Assembly (NCBI GenBank): GCA_028279185.1
Contig: JANQSS010000019.1
Coordinates: 62,001 to 126,000 of the forward strand
DNA: 64,000 nt
Reading direction: 5' to 3'
Source: Saprospiraceae bacterium
GTDB taxonomy: Bacteria; Bacteroidota; Bacteroidia; Chitinophagales; Saprospiraceae
Of the stretch, positions 53,380 to 62,683 are shown in pieces; within the stretch, counting starts at the first letter, position 1; the number at the start of each line of letters is the position of its first letter. The translations under genes and the position numbers were made by a program. The notes beneath the pieces were generated by a model, which saw nothing but the letters and a program-made list of their open reading frames with translations, had not been told where the DNA came from and did no database searches.

Positions 53380-54036
53380 CTATGTTTCGGTAATTATGGC
53401 CACACTTTTTGAGGCGCCAATTCTATCGGCTCCTGCTGCGATCATTTGAATAGCTGTATTTCGTCTCCGAATTCCACCTGAAGCTTTAATTTTAATATTA
53501 GTATGCAAGTGTCTGCGCATGAACGAAATAGCTTCAATGGAAGCACCGTTTCCAAGCACGCCTGTTGATGTTTTCATATAGTCAACTCCGACATTATTAC
53601 ACAACTCGCACAGGTGGCGTAGTTCATTAAAATGAATATTACCAGATTCAACGATAACCTTTATGATAGCATTAGCAGCATGCGCTGCATCAACAAGTTG
53701 TGAAAGTTCAGAATGAATGTAAGACCAATCTTTGCTCATCAGGGCTTGAAGGTTTATTACGACATCAAATTCATCAACAATTTCATTATGCTGACGTATT
53801 TCTTCAATTTTAGATTTAGTAGAAGAATATCCATATGGAAAACCTACAACAGTTGCGATTTTAACCTCAGACCCGAGTAAATAATCCGCGCAATAAGAAA
53901 TATGATAAGGACTGATACAAACGGCAAAGAAATTAAAATTTAGAGCTTCTTCACAGAGTTGATTTAGTTTGATATCATTAGCAAACGGATCGAGAAGCGT
54001 ATGATCAATATATCTATTTAATTCGTTCAATTTCAA
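53380..54036 (-). CDS. deoC: Deoxyribose-phosphate aldolase
   Basis: 218 residues. The DeoC barrel is shown by YIDHTLLDP at the start, VVGFPYGYSSTKSKI, the Schiff-base Lys in YMKTSTGV and the proton-relay Lys in IKASGGIRR. It cleaves 2-deoxyribose 5-phosphate to acetaldehyde and glyceraldehyde 3-phosphate in nucleoside salvage. The start overlaps the end of the upstream glycosyltransferase gene by 23 bases, so the two are likely co-transcribed. Confidence 0.96.
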   Translation of the reverse strand: MKLNELNRYIDHTLLDPFANDIKLNQLCEEALNFNFFAVCISPYHISYCADYLLGSEVKIATVVGFPYGYSSTKSKIEEIRQHNEIVDEFDVVINLQALMSKDWSYIHSELSQLVDAAHAANAIIKVIVESGNIHFNELRHLCELCNNVGVDYMKTSTGVLGNGASIEAISFMRRHLHTNIKIKASGGIRRRNTAIQMIAAGADRIGASKSVAIITET

Positions 54037-55105
54037 TTTTCATTTTTTTCAAAATATTCTGAGCAGACATACTATAGTTAAATTTCGTAGATTGCTCATA
54101 GCCTAATTGGATCAATGCATTACGAAGGCTTAAATCTGATTCTATTCTGTGCATATGCTCCGCAATGTCATGATGGGCCAAAGACTCAGCTGTTAAGACC
54201 GCCTCGGCCCCAATTTCAGACATAGCGGAGTCACTTGAGGTAATAACTGGAACTCCAAGCGCCATGGCTTCTAGGACTGGAAGCCCAAATCCTTCATAGT
54301 GACTAACGTAGACCAGTGCAACAGCGTTTTTCATTATCCTTTGTAAATCTGCCCCATCCAGGTAAGACAACCATATGATATCGTTTTTGTAGGCAGAGTC
54401 GTCCAATAACGCATCTAAACGTGCTGACTTCCAGGCTTTTCGTCCGGCTATGACAAGTTGAGCGGAACCATGACCATCTCGATATAGATTGTATGCTTGT
54501 ATTAGCCCAAAGACATTTTTGCGGGGGTGCACCGCCCCTAAATAAAAAAAATAGTTGCCAGAAATAGCATAATCAGTGGAACTTGACTTTTTGCTAATCT
54601 GATTCTTAAACCCAGAATGTAAGCCATTATATGCAACCGTAACATGTTCCTGCGGACAACCCACATATCTTATTATTTCATTTTTAGAAAATTCTGAAAC
54701 AGTAAAAACATGGGTTGCTCGTTTTATCATTTTAATCTGAAATATCCGGTAAAAAATATAATCACGCCATCTCATGTAATTAGGATACACCAAGGGAGCT
54801 ATGTCGTGGACGACAGGAAAACATGGAACAACAGATCTAAGTGGAATAAAACCATCCGGTGAAAAATAAGCATCAACATCATTTTTCGATAACCAGCGAG
54901 AAAGAGAAAATTCATTCCAAACGGTTATCGAAGGGGTATGAGATGTTTTTGGAGTCAAAATAATTATGTCGGCGTTCGTATCTGAAAAATAATCACTTTG
55001 ACGGTCAAAGAGCAAAGACCATTTCACATCGGTAACATTGTCAACCCAATAACGCACGATTTCATAGGTGAACCAACCAAGACCTTCAAATTTGAAGCCA
55101 AGCAT
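54014..55105 (-). CDS. Glycosyltransferase family 4 protein, start uncertain
   Basis: 363 residues from the ATG at 55105. The GT-B features are clear: the N-terminal GLGWFTYEIVR, the hinge FYLGAVHPRKNVFGLI, and the donor site SHYEGFGLPVLEAMALGVPVITS with the E-x7-E pair. It transfers a sugar from a nucleotide donor to an envelope glycan or lipid. The start is odd: codons before the ATG read HIAVNCR, which matches the KIAVNTR opening of the family, but the frame up to the stop at 55145-55147 has no ATG, GTG or TTG. An ATT at 55141 would give 12 more residues. Confidence 0.88.
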   Translation of the reverse strand: MLGFKFEGLGWFTYEIVRYWVDNVTDVKWSLLFDRQSDYFSDTNADIIILTPKTSHTPSITVWNEFSLSRWLSKNDVDAYFSPDGFIPLRSVVPCFPVVHDIAPLVYPNYMRWRDYIFYRIFQIKMIKRATHVFTVSEFSKNEIIRYVGCPQEHVTVAYNGLHSGFKNQISKKSSSTDYAISGNYFFYLGAVHPRKNVFGLIQAYNLYRDGHGSAQLVIAGRKAWKSARLDALLDDSAYKNDIIWLSYLDGADLQRIMKNAVALVYVSHYEGFGLPVLEAMALGVPVITSSDSAMSEIGAEAVLTAESLAHHDIAEHMHRIESDLSLRNALIQLGYEQSTKFNYSMSAQNILKKMKIEIERIK

Positions 55106-55189
55106 ACGACAATTGACCGCTATGTGTAGTGAGGATGGAATAAATCAGTAATTTGCCGCAAGATAAGATAACGCCTCTTTCGGTTCAAG

Positions 55190-56794
55190 ATGCAGAAAAC
55201 AGATGTCCTCATTATAGGAGCAGGCATTGCCGGCCTAACAACGGCAATCAAACTCGCAGAAAGGCGAAAGGACCTTGACATTACGGTTTTCACCAAGACG
55301 ATAAAACAGGAGAGCAATACTAAATACGCACAGGGAGGTGTTGCTGCGGTGTGGAATCATGAAATAGACAGTTATGATAAACACATAGGTGACACCTTGG
55401 ACGCAGGTGATGGTCTTTGCGATCCGGAAGTTGTTTCATTTGTTGTTAAAGAAGGACCAGAACGTGTTCAAGACATTATCGATTGGGGTGCACGATTTGA
55501 TAAATCTATTGAATCGAATCAATATGATTTGGGCAGAGAAGGGGGGCACTCGGAAAATCGAATATTACACTTTAAAGATATTACTGGTTGGGAAATACAA
55601 AGAACGCTATCTGATCGTGTGGCTCTACTTGAGAATATTAAAATTCACGAACACTACTTTGCAATAGACCTTATAACACAGCACCATCTTGGTCAAAATA
55701 TAACACGGCTACGCGATGACATTCGCTGCTATGGAGCCTATGCGTTGAATACAAAGTCGGGTAACATTGAAACATTTCTATCAAAAGTCACCGTGCTTGC
55801 CACAGGAGGATCGGGACAAGTTTATCGAAATACAACTAACCCTGTAATAGCGACAGGTGACGGAATTGCGATGATGTATCGGGCAAAAGGTCGAATTGCA
55901 AACATGGAATTCGTACAGTTTCATCCGACTGCATTATATAATCCCGCCGGCGAGAACCCCTCATTTTTAATTTCAGAAGCTGTTCGCGGATTTGGTGCCA
56001 TTTTGCGAAGAGTTAATGGTGAGCAGTTTATGGAAGGGTATGACGCGCGAAAGTCACTAGCACCTCGCGATATAGTTGCCCGTGCCATCGATAGCGAAAT
56101 GAAAAAAAGCGGAGAAGATTTTGTCTATTTAGACTGCACCCATTTAGACAGAGAAGCCTTCATGGAGCATTTTCCAAACATTTACGAAAAGTGTAAGGAT
56201 GTCGGTATAAATGTCTTTCAAGATTACATTCCGGTTACACCAGCTTGCCACTACATATGCGGGGGAATAAAAGTAGATTATAAGGGACGCAGCTCCATTA
56301 AACAATTGTATGCATGCGGTGAATGCACGAGTTCAGGGCTACATGGTGCCAACCGCTTGGCATCAAACTCTCTCTTGGAGGCAATGGTGTATGGACATCG
56401 AATTCATGCGAATATTCTTGAAGAAATTGAAAACTATAAAATCGATAATAAAATTCCTGAATGGGATGCAACCGGAACGACTCAGCCAAAAGAACTTGTT
56501 TTGCTAACTCAAAGTCAACGCGAATTAAAAGAAATTATGAGTTCTTATGTCGGAATCGTTCGTTCAAATGTTCGGCTAAAGCGAGCTCTTGATAGGTTGT
56601 ATTTACTATATGCTGAAACAGAGCGCCTATATCAATCATCCGTTATTTCACCGCAACTGTGTGAACTACGAAATTTAATAACCATTGCATATTTAATTTC
56701 AAGATCCGCTGCCATGCGGACCGAAAGCCGAGGATTACATTTTACTACGGACTATACGTACAAAAATAATTTTATCGAAGAAACCTTGATGTAA
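55190..56794 (+). CDS. nadB: L-aspartate oxidase
   Basis: 534 residues. FAD is bound by IIGAGIAGLTTAIKLAE near the N-terminus. Other landmarks are KYAQGGVAAVW, the HTHE-like area around SHQ/GREGGHSENRIL, ATGGSGQVYRNTTNP, FHPTALYN, and CHYICGGIKVDYKGR with GECTSSGLHGANRLASNSLLE. NadB converts aspartate to iminoaspartate, the first step of NAD synthesis; nadA and nadC are not in the window. The stop overlaps the next start (TAATG). It is divergent from the glycosyltransferase with only 48 bases between. Confidence 0.96.
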   Translation: MQKTDVLIIGAGIAGLTTAIKLAERRKDLDITVFTKTIKQESNTKYAQGGVAAVWNHEIDSYDKHIGDTLDAGDGLCDPEVVSFVVKEGPERVQDIIDWGARFDKSIESNQYDLGREGGHSENRILHFKDITGWEIQRTLSDRVALLENIKIHEHYFAIDLITQHHLGQNITRLRDDIRCYGAYALNTKSGNIETFLSKVTVLATGGSGQVYRNTTNPVIATGDGIAMMYRAKGRIANMEFVQFHPTALYNPAGENPSFLISEAVRGFGAILRRVNGEQFMEGYDARKSLAPRDIVARAIDSEMKKSGEDFVYLDCTHLDREAFMEHFPNIYEKCKDVGINVFQDYIPVTPACHYICGGIKVDYKGRSSIKQLYACGECTSSGLHGANRLASNSLLEAMVYGHRIHANILEEIENYKIDNKIPEWDATGTTQPKELVLLTQSQRELKEIMSSYVGIVRSNVRLKRALDRLYLLYAETERLYQSSVISPQLCELRNLITIAYLISRSAAMRTESRGLHFTTDYTYKNNFIEETLM

Positions 56795-57252
56795 TGAAAA
56801 AAAGAACTATGAAAAAAATAATTACTTGTCTATCCTTTGCCGTACTATTCAGTTGTTCGAATGATAAACAGAAAGCGCATGTAAAAGAGCTTAAACCTAA
56901 CAAAGAAGAAATAACAGAATCTCCGCCAATATATAGAACGGATCAATGCGCTAACCATACAACTAATGAAGAGCGTCGCAAATGTGCAGATGAAGAGTTG
57001 GTTAAAGAGTTGCGAGAGGTTATTGCGCCATTCAAAGAACAAAACCCAACCATCGGAAACTCCAAACTCGTTGTGGAATTCGAAATTGAAATTAGTGGCA
57101 AGACCAAAAATGTTTCAATTAAGCGCGGTGTAGAAACTTCTTTAGATAAAGCCGTATCACAGTATATATTAAAAACCAGGTGGTATCCCGCTATTCATGG
57201 TGGCCAAAAAGCAAAGATTACCAGAAGACTACCTATTTATATTGATGAATAA
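56794..57252 (+). CDS. Lipoprotein with TonB C-terminal-like domain
   Basis: 152 residues; an ATG at 56809 is a possible alternative start. A lipoprotein signal ends at VLFSC. After a charged linker, residues about 75-152 resemble a TonB C-terminal fold (LVVEFEIEISGKTKNVSIKRGVETSLDKAV, ILKTRWYPAIHGGQK, RLPIYID). There is no transmembrane anchor, so it is a lipidated TonB-C-like protein and not a TonB energiser. It overlaps nadB by one base and the next gene by eight, indicating one operon. Confidence 0.7.
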   Translation: MKKRTMKKIITCLSFAVLFSCSNDKQKAHVKELKPNKEEITESPPIYRTDQCANHTTNEERRKCADEELVKELREVIAPFKEQNPTIGNSKLVVEFEIEISGKTKNVSIKRGVETSLDKAVSQYILKTRWYPAIHGGQKAKITRRLPIYIDE

Positions 57253-57721
57253 AATGAATAAGTACGAAGCGACAATAGAAAAGTTATATATGTCATTTAG
57301 GGAGTTTGACCCGGACGGAATGGCGAGTTGTTATCATGCTGATGTAGAGTTTGAAGATCCGGCCTTCGGACTTCTCCAAGGTCAAGATGTCATGCACATG
57401 TGGCGAATGCTTATATCGAGGGCTAAACCCGACTTGGTAATAGCATTTAACAATATTGAAGTGACGGATAATAGAGGCAAAGCCGACTGGGAGGCGATCT
57501 ACCCGTTTTCAATGACGAAACGGATGGTACATAACAAAATCCATGCAAATTTTATCTTCGAGGGTAACAAGATTATTAAGCATGTGGATACATTTAACCT
57601 GTATAGGTGGAGTTCCATGGCTTTTGGGTGGAAAGGACGATTATTAGGGTGGACACCATTCTTCAAAAAAAAGATACGCGAAACTGCCAAAACAAGCTTA
57701 GAAAGATGGAAAGAAAAGTGA
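57245..57721 (+). CDS. SnoaL/NTF2-like protein
   Basis: 158 residues from the ATG at 57245, which overlaps the previous stop in ATGAATAA; the frame also extends upstream to 57197, inside the preceding gene. The NTF2-like cone is seen in IEKLYMSFREFDPDGMASCYHADVEFEDPAFG and the C-terminal strands MVHNKIHANFIFEGNKIIKHVDTFNLYRW. Such proteins bind or isomerise small molecules; the ligand is unknown. Its stop is 2 bases from the converging recX gene. Confidence 0.82.
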   Translation: MNKMNKYEATIEKLYMSFREFDPDGMASCYHADVEFEDPAFGLLQGQDVMHMWRMLISRAKPDLVIAFNNIEVTDNRGKADWEAIYPFSMTKRMVHNKIHANFIFEGNKIIKHVDTFNLYRWSSMAFGWKGRLLGWTPFFKKKIRETAKTSLERWKEK

Positions 57722-57723
57722 AA

Positions 57724-58179
57724 TCATTGTCGATTTTTCATTTCCGCTAAAATATTATTTAATTCGAATCCTCGGCTTTGAGCATGCCGTACAACTTTAG
57801 AAAATAATTCGGCATCATCTCCTAAGGCTTCTGATTTTTTTGTCAAAACCGCAACCAAAATATCTTGGTATTCTTCGGGTTCAATATTGCTTAACGCAAA
57901 ATCAATATCATCAGGAGAAATACGCTTGCCTCTTAATTGCGCATTTATTTTGACACGACCCCATTTATTGTAACGGAGCTTTCCGAGTGTATATGATAGG
58001 GCATACCTCCGCTCATCGACGATGTCGTTTTCTATTAAATACGTAATAATTTTTTGTTGCACTTCTTGGTTCACAACAGATTTGTAAAGTTTTTTATTAA
58101 CGTCCGACAGACAACGTTCGGCATAGGAGCAATACCGCACAATCTTATCCAAGAGCTTGTAATATTCTTCATCTTTCAT
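57724..58179 (-). CDS. recX: RecX family regulator of RecA
   Basis: 151 residues in three three-helix repeats, as in RecX: LDKIVRYCSYAERCLSDVNKKL, QQKIITYLIENDIVDERRYALSYTLGKLRYNKWGRVKI, and RGKRISPDDIDFALSNI followed by VLTKKSEAL. The DERRYA and KxGxxxIxxxLxxxxI patterns are diagnostic. RecX caps or disrupts RecA filaments. recA lies 2.8 kb to the right on the same strand but in a separate unit. Confidence 0.92.
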   Translation of the reverse strand: MKDEEYYKLLDKIVRYCSYAERCLSDVNKKLYKSVVNQEVQQKIITYLIENDIVDERRYALSYTLGKLRYNKWGRVKINAQLRGKRISPDDIDFALSNIEPEEYQDILVAVLTKKSEALGDDAELFSKVVRHAQSRGFELNNILAEMKNRQ

Positions 58180-58255
58180 TTGCTGAAACCAATATAATGT
58201 CTTTTCTTGTACAACACGAAGACTAAGAGGTTAGAGATCATATAACGAAGGCGAA

Positions 58256-59194
58256 ATGAACATGAAAGCAGAAACACTAGACAATCGCATTGCCGAATTA
58301 ATAAGGCAACACCGACTGTCTCAACTATGGGAAGAGCGAATAGGTGTATTGGCGAAGGAAAAAGAAGAACTCAATGGATTTTTGCTTGACTTGGAGCGAG
58401 CCTTAGAAAAGAGAATTCATAGTGTTTTCCCAAATTCTAAAAGACCCGCACAGTTAATCGATTCTTTTTTTGGAACCATAGATGAATCAGCACTAGAGAT
58501 TGAAAAAGAACAGTATTTTCGAATATGTCTTCGACACAACGAACTTGTAAAATCATTGAATTTAATTGATTTCGAAATCGATGTCTTAAAAAAGAAAATA
58601 GCTGATTTTCCAAACACAGAACGAAAACTTCAGGAACTTCTACAACATCGCATTGAGATGTTTAACCTGAAGCAACACCAAGATTTGGCCCTTGCAACAG
58701 AAAAATTAGATTTAAAAAACAAGTTGCTTACAGAACTTGTAGAGGCCGTAGCTGCAGCGGTTGTTGTTGAAAAATTACTGAAAAAAGCAGCAAAAATTTG
58801 GCAAAAGAATAAAAGATATTTGCATAAAATTAGATACAAACACGTGAATATTTTGCAAGTCAATTTGAAAAAAACGAGCGAATTACATGATTTAATTATT
58901 GAAATAAATAGACGATACATGGTCTTACAAGGAGAACTGAACGATATTTTGAATCACTTTACATTTATAAAAGCCAAACATAAAGGGTATAGGCAAAATC
59001 TATTGGCAAGCTTTGAAGAAGCCATATTGGATGACATGAGAAAGAAGAAAGAAACGCATAACACGGAACAATTTATTGAATTGAGCCTGTCACACGTTCA
59101 TCGGTTGTTAGAGGCGCTAAGACGAGATCGAGATAACACAAGAAGTGCTTGCAGGAGATTACAGAAAAAGTGTCAAAAACTTATTTACGGCTAA
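58256..59194 (+). CDS. Coiled-coil protein of unknown function
   Basis: 312 residues, almost wholly helical with long heptad stretches (GVLAKEKEELNGFLLDLERALEKRIH, LIDFEIDVLKKKIADF, HRIEMFNLKQHQDLALATEKLDLKN, a short Ala/Val hydrophobic patch AVAAAVVVEKLLKKA, and LQGELNDILNHFTFIKAKHKGY). The hydrophobic patch is too short and interrupted to be a safe membrane segment. No signal peptide is present, so it is cytosolic. No family is recognised. It is followed after 3 bases by the CYTH gene and probably shares its promoter. Confidence 0.65.
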   Translation: MNMKAETLDNRIAELIRQHRLSQLWEERIGVLAKEKEELNGFLLDLERALEKRIHSVFPNSKRPAQLIDSFFGTIDESALEIEKEQYFRICLRHNELVKSLNLIDFEIDVLKKKIADFPNTERKLQELLQHRIEMFNLKQHQDLALATEKLDLKNKLLTELVEAVAAAVVVEKLLKKAAKIWQKNKRYLHKIRYKHVNILQVNLKKTSELHDLIIEINRRYMVLQGELNDILNHFTFIKAKHKGYRQNLLASFEEAILDDMRKKKETHNTEQFIELSLSHVHRLLEALRRDRDNTRSACRRLQKKCQKLIYG

Positions 59195-59197
59195 CAT

Positions 59198-59719
59198 ATG
59201 AAAGTAGTTAATATTGAACTGAAAGCACGTTGTGAAAATAAAGATGTTGTTCGCCGAAGGCTTCATACGAAAAATGCTGTTTACAAAGGAATAGACCGTC
59301 AAATTGATACCTACTTCGATGTTCGAAAAGGGAGGTTGAAGCTCAGGGAGGGCAATATTGAACGATCTCTTATCTATTACAATCGCCTTGACAGAAAGAG
59401 CATAAAGCAATCGGATGTCTTATTCGAGAAACTTGAAAAGCCAACTGACATACTGAAGAGCCAGCTAGCAACATCGATTGGAATAAAAGTCGTAGTGGAC
59501 AAACGTCGTGAAATATACTTTATTGACAACGTCAAGTTTCATATTGACGAGGTGGCGGACCTAGGTCAGTTTGTCGAGATTGAAGCAATTGGCCGGCCTG
59601 GCGAAGAAACGGAACTTCAAAAGCAGTGTGAATATTTCAAAACGTACTTGGGAATAAAAGATTCAGACTTACTTCAATACTCGTATTCGGATATGTTATT
59701 GAAGAACTTGCAATGTTGA
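59198..59719 (+). CDS. CYTH domain protein (class IV adenylate cyclase-like)
   Basis: 173 residues. The CYTH tunnel residues are seen in VNIELKARC (the ExExK motif with its first Glu replaced by Asn), KGRLKLREGN, LIYYNRLDR, and the acidic tail pair FHIDEVADLGQFVEIEA. Family members hydrolyse triphosphates or make cAMP; the CyaB-type length and LGxFxEIE motif are kept, so some activity with an organic or inorganic triphosphate is likely. The altered first acidic residue may reduce metal binding. It is paired with the coiled-coil gene. Confidence 0.87.
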   Translation: MKVVNIELKARCENKDVVRRRLHTKNAVYKGIDRQIDTYFDVRKGRLKLREGNIERSLIYYNRLDRKSIKQSDVLFEKLEKPTDILKSQLATSIGIKVVVDKRREIYFIDNVKFHIDEVADLGQFVEIEAIGRPGEETELQKQCEYFKTYLGIKDSDLLQYSYSDMLLKNLQC

Positions 59720-59789
59720 ACACCCGGAAACCACTTGTTTAATTATATCTGAGGAGCCCTTTTGTAATAAAGTAAAACCAAAAAAACAA

Positions 59790-60365
59790 TCACTGCTGTA
59801 CTTCTTTCCAACGAAAACAAGAAGTTACATGATCGTTCACCATTCCAACAGCCTGCATGAATGCATAACAAATAGTCGATCCTACAAACTTAAAACCTTC
59901 TTTTTTAAGCGCTTTACTCATCGCATCAGACTGCTCCGTATAAGCAGGAATATCTTTCAAGGACTTGTATTTATTAATGCGTGGTTTTCCTCCGACAAAA
60001 GACCATAAAAATGTTGAAAAATCAATTCCCTCTTCATGCATACGCACGAAGTGCTGTGCGTTCGTAATAGTGCTTTTAATTTTCAGCTTATTGCGAATTA
60101 TTCCGGCATTTTGTATTAATTCGTCAAACTTATCATCATCATATTTAGCTATTATAAACGGGTCCAGGCCGTCAAATGCATCAAAGTAGTTTTGTTCTTT
60201 TCTCAAGATGGTTATCCAGCTCAGGCCAGCCTGCGCTCCGTCTAAGGTTAACTTAGCAAAAAGCGCTTTGGAATCATATTCGGGGACTCCCCATACTTTG
60301 TCGTGGTACGTCACATATAGGGGATCTGTTCCGTGCCACTCGCATCGTTTTACAGACTTTGCCAT
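59790..60365 (-). CDS. tag: DNA-3-methyladenine glycosylase I
   Basis: 191 residues. Tag features are RCEWHGTDPLYVTYHDKVWGVP at the N-terminus, the catalytic-site region LTLDGAQAGLSWITILRKEQNY, FVGSTICYAFMQAVGMVNDH and the closing zinc ligands (NDHVTSCFRW, with the N-terminal Cys-His). It excises 3-methyladenine from alkylated DNA. The start lies 2 bases after the stop of the upstream gene, so they are one unit. With recA and ssb nearby it forms a local repair cluster. Confidence 0.96.
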   Translation of the reverse strand: MAKSVKRCEWHGTDPLYVTYHDKVWGVPEYDSKALFAKLTLDGAQAGLSWITILRKEQNYFDAFDGLDPFIIAKYDDDKFDELIQNAGIIRNKLKIKSTITNAQHFVRMHEEGIDFSTFLWSFVGGKPRINKYKSLKDIPAYTEQSDAMSKALKKEGFKFVGSTICYAFMQAVGMVNDHVTSCFRWKEVQQ

Positions 60366-60367
60366 AA

Positions 60368-60862
60368 TTATAATTTTTGTTTTTTCGTTTTTTCTTCCAC
60401 GGGAGCTTCTTCTTTCGGTTGCGATGGAAACACAAGTTCTGTGCTCCGATAATTAGTTCCAAACGTTTCGGCGGATAAGAATACTTGAGATAACGCATCG
60501 CGCAATTGAGTCTCAGATAGCTCTTTTAAGGGGTGAATAAATGCACTCCACATAACACCTTCGGAAAGTGCATATTTTGCATCTAATACAGAATGAAAGT
60601 TTGCAATTAACGCATTTTCCAATTCTGTTTGACCTAATTCTTCTCGAGTAATGATAGGTGATATAATACGCATGCGATTATGGCCAACGTCAGCAATTAA
60701 CATCATCATTCGTCCACGATAAAATAACTGCCACGCCCCATTTCCCCCGACTACAGAATCGCACTCGGCATGTAGAATATTATCCATTTTTGAATAATCC
60801 ATCACCTGAGCGATTGATATAGTAGTTACAAACCCCAATAGTATTACAAACAAATATTTCAT
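60368..60862 (-). CDS. Secreted YbjN-like protein of unknown function
   Basis: 164 residues from the ATG at 60862; the frame extends to 60937, but that upstream part is hydrophobic and overlaps the recA terminator. A signal peptide ends at SIAQ. The mature part (MMLIADVGHNRMRIISPII, LENALIANFHSVLDAKYALSEGVMWSAFIHPLKEL) resembles the YbjN / type III chaperone-like fold that I recall for Bacteroidota and cyanobacteria, though here exported. The C-terminus is Lys/Glu-rich. It is the first gene of a pair with tag. The function is unknown. Confidence 0.6.
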   Translation of the reverse strand: MKYLFVILLGFVTTISIAQVMDYSKMDNILHAECDSVVGGNGAWQLFYRGRMMMLIADVGHNRMRIISPIITREELGQTELENALIANFHSVLDAKYALSEGVMWSAFIHPLKELSETQLRDALSQVFLSAETFGTNYRSTELVFPSQPKEEAPVEEKTKKQKL

Positions 60863-60926
60863 GTTTATGTAACGAAGAAATATGATAAAAGGTACGGCCT
60901 TATATATTACAACAGGAATAAAATAA

Positions 60927-60955
60927 AAAGGAGGCACATATAAAGAGCCCCCTTT
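60927..60955 (-). terminator. Terminator of recA
   Basis: On the minus strand AAAGGGGGC pairs with GCCTCCTTT (one G-U) around an 11-base loop and is followed by TTATTTTATT. It lies 54 bases after the recA stop. Confidence 0.8.
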
Positions 60956-61008
60956 GAGAATGATTATTCTAACTAACTTTCAAGTTTAGATGTTACAAAC
61001 GAACTATG

Positions 61009-62061
61009 TTATGTCGTCTCTGCAGCAACACCGTTTTCAGCCGGCTTGACTTCTTCGACAATCCCCATCATTTCATTTTTAATCCGAGTTTCTATTTCGG
61101 CTGCCACTTCCGGGTTGTCTAGCAAAAATTGTTTTGCTGAGTCGCGTCCTTGAGCAATTTTGGTGCCGCTGTAACTGTACCAGGAACCGCTCTTGTCCAC
61201 GATATTTTTTTCGACGCCAAGGTCAATAAGTTCACCGGATTTCGAAATTCCAGCACCGTACATGATGTCAAATTCAGCGACACGGAATGGTGGAGCCAAT
61301 TTGTTCTTGACAACTTTAACTTTGACGTGGTTTCCAACAACGTTGCCGTCTCGATCTTTAAGTGCACTTCCTGACCGACGAATATCGAGGCGTTGTGATG
61401 CATAAAACTTCAAGGCATTACCACCGGTTGTTGTTTCTGGGTTGCCGAACATGACACCGATTTTTTCTCGAAGTTGATTGATGAAAATACAGCAGCATCC
61501 GGTACGTCCGATTGTACCCGTTAATTTTCGCATAGCTTGCGACATCAACCTAGCTTGAAGACCCATTTTTGAGTCACCCATTTCGCCTTCAATTTCAGAG
61601 CGAGGGACAAGTGCAGCGACAGAGTCAATTACGATAATGTCAATTGCACCTGAGCGAATAAGGTTTTCGGCAATTTCTAACGCCTGCTCTCCATAGTCCG
61701 GTTGGGAGATTAGTAAGTTCTCTGTGTCGACCCCTAATGCCTGCGCATATGTACGATCAAAGGCGTGTTCAGCATCAATGAAAGCTGCAATGCCGCCACT
61801 CTTTTGACATTCGGCAATTGCATGTATGGCCAATGTCGTCTTACCTGACGATTCCGGGCCGTAAATTTCAATTACGCGACCTTTTGCAAAACCACCAACT
61901 CCAAGCGCCAGGTCTAGTGTTAACGAGCCAGTAGAGATCGTCTCCACTTCGACGACCTGTTTGTCACCCAACATCATAATCGAGCCTTTTCCGTACTGTT
62001 TTTCCAGACGGTCAACCGTCATTTTGAGCGCTTTGAGCTTCGCTTGTTTATCTTTATCCAT
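61009..62061 (-). CDS. recA: Recombinase RecA
   Basis: 350 residues. Walker A is GPESSGKT, Walker [13 protein letters not shown]. The L1 loop [23 protein letters not shown]-type and L2 region [29 protein letters not shown] are intact, as is the C-terminal KNELAPPFR-like segment (KNKLAPPFR). It drives strand exchange and SOS induction. A clear terminator follows. No LexA-type box could be identified upstream, where the 256-base gap also holds the terminator of the next gene. Confidence 0.98.
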   Translation of the reverse strand: MDKDKQAKLKALKMTVDRLEKQYGKGSIMMLGDKQVVEVETISTGSLTLDLALGVGGFAKGRVIEIYGPESSGKTTLAIHAIAECQKSGGIAAFIDAEHAFDRTYAQALGVDTENLLISQPDYGEQALEIAENLIRSGAIDIIVIDSVAALVPRSEIEGEMGDSKMGLQARLMSQAMRKLTGTIGRTGCCCIFINQLREKIGVMFGNPETTTGGNALKFYASQRLDIRRSGSALKDRDGNVVGNHVKVKVVKNKLAPPFRVAEFDIMYGAGISKSGELIDLGVEKNIVDKSGSWYSYSGTKIAQGRDSAKQFLLDNPEVAAEIETRIKNEMMGIVEEVKPAENGVAAETT

Positions 62062-62262
62062 TATTATCAGGTTTTAATATATTAAGTATGTAAATATACG
62101 ATTATTCATAATGCTTCTATATTAGAAAGATTATCGACTGCCAGATGAAGCACTTTTGATTCTGTCCAGCAGACGAATTGATTAAAAAATAATCTAACTA
62201 TGATGCAAATATAGTCAAATAGTTTAATATGCAAAATGTTGTGCTTAAAATTTTTAGAAAAA

Positions 62263-62307
62263 GTAGCCGCCTGATGTGAGCAAGTATGAGAAGCGTCAAG
62301 CGGCTAC
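62263..62307 (-). terminator. Terminator of the short ssb gene
   Basis: On the minus strand GTAGCCGC and GCGGCTAC form a perfect 8-base stem around a 29-base loop, followed by TTTTTC. It begins 11 bases after the ssb stop. Confidence 0.75.
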
Positions 62308-62317
62308 CTCCGGCGCA

Positions 62318-62683
62318 TTAATTTTCAGTGGATTCTGCTGAAGCGCCACCTTTCGGTTTGTTTAGATGGATGTAGTCTCGCACGAGTACCTCTGTAGAAT
62401 AACGCTTAGCACCATCCTTCCCTTCCCATTGCGAATTGCTGAGTTTGCCATTTACAAGGAGGTGGCTCCCTTTCCTGAGTTTGTCAGCCATATTTTCAGC
62501 GAGTTTACCCCAGGCAACAAGGGTGTGCCATTGTGTATAATCCTGGTACTCGCCTTTTTTGTCTTTATAAGACTCATTCGTTGCAATTCGCAGTTTTACC
62601 AACGTGCTATTTGATGTTGGTTTAACTTCCGGGTCCTGACCCAAGTGGCCAAGTAATTGAACGCGGTTGATATATTTTTTCAT
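62318..62683 (-). CDS. Short single-stranded DNA-binding protein without acidic tip
   Basis: 121 residues, an OB fold of the SSB family (INRVQLLGHLGQDPEVKPT, WHTLVAWGKLAENMADKLRKGSHLLVNGKL, WEGKDGAKRYSTEVLVRDYI). The tail is GGASAESTEN and lacks the acidic-hydrophobic tip (DDxPF) needed to bind partners. It is closely similar to the next ssb gene upstream, so the two look like a tandem duplication. Such short SSBs may serve DNA uptake or a special repair task. The gene has its own terminator. Confidence 0.93.
   Translation of the reverse strand: MKKYINRVQLLGHLGQDPEVKPTSNSTLVKLRIATNESYKDKKGEYQDYTQWHTLVAWGKLAENMADKLRKGSHLLVNGKLSNSQWEGKDGAKRYSTEVLVRDYIHLNKPKGGASAESTEN

Noticed and set aside
62062-62317. 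LexA/SOS box upstream of recA
   Set aside because: No convincing dyad was found, and the TCCGTTT iterons upstream of ssb are not repeated here.
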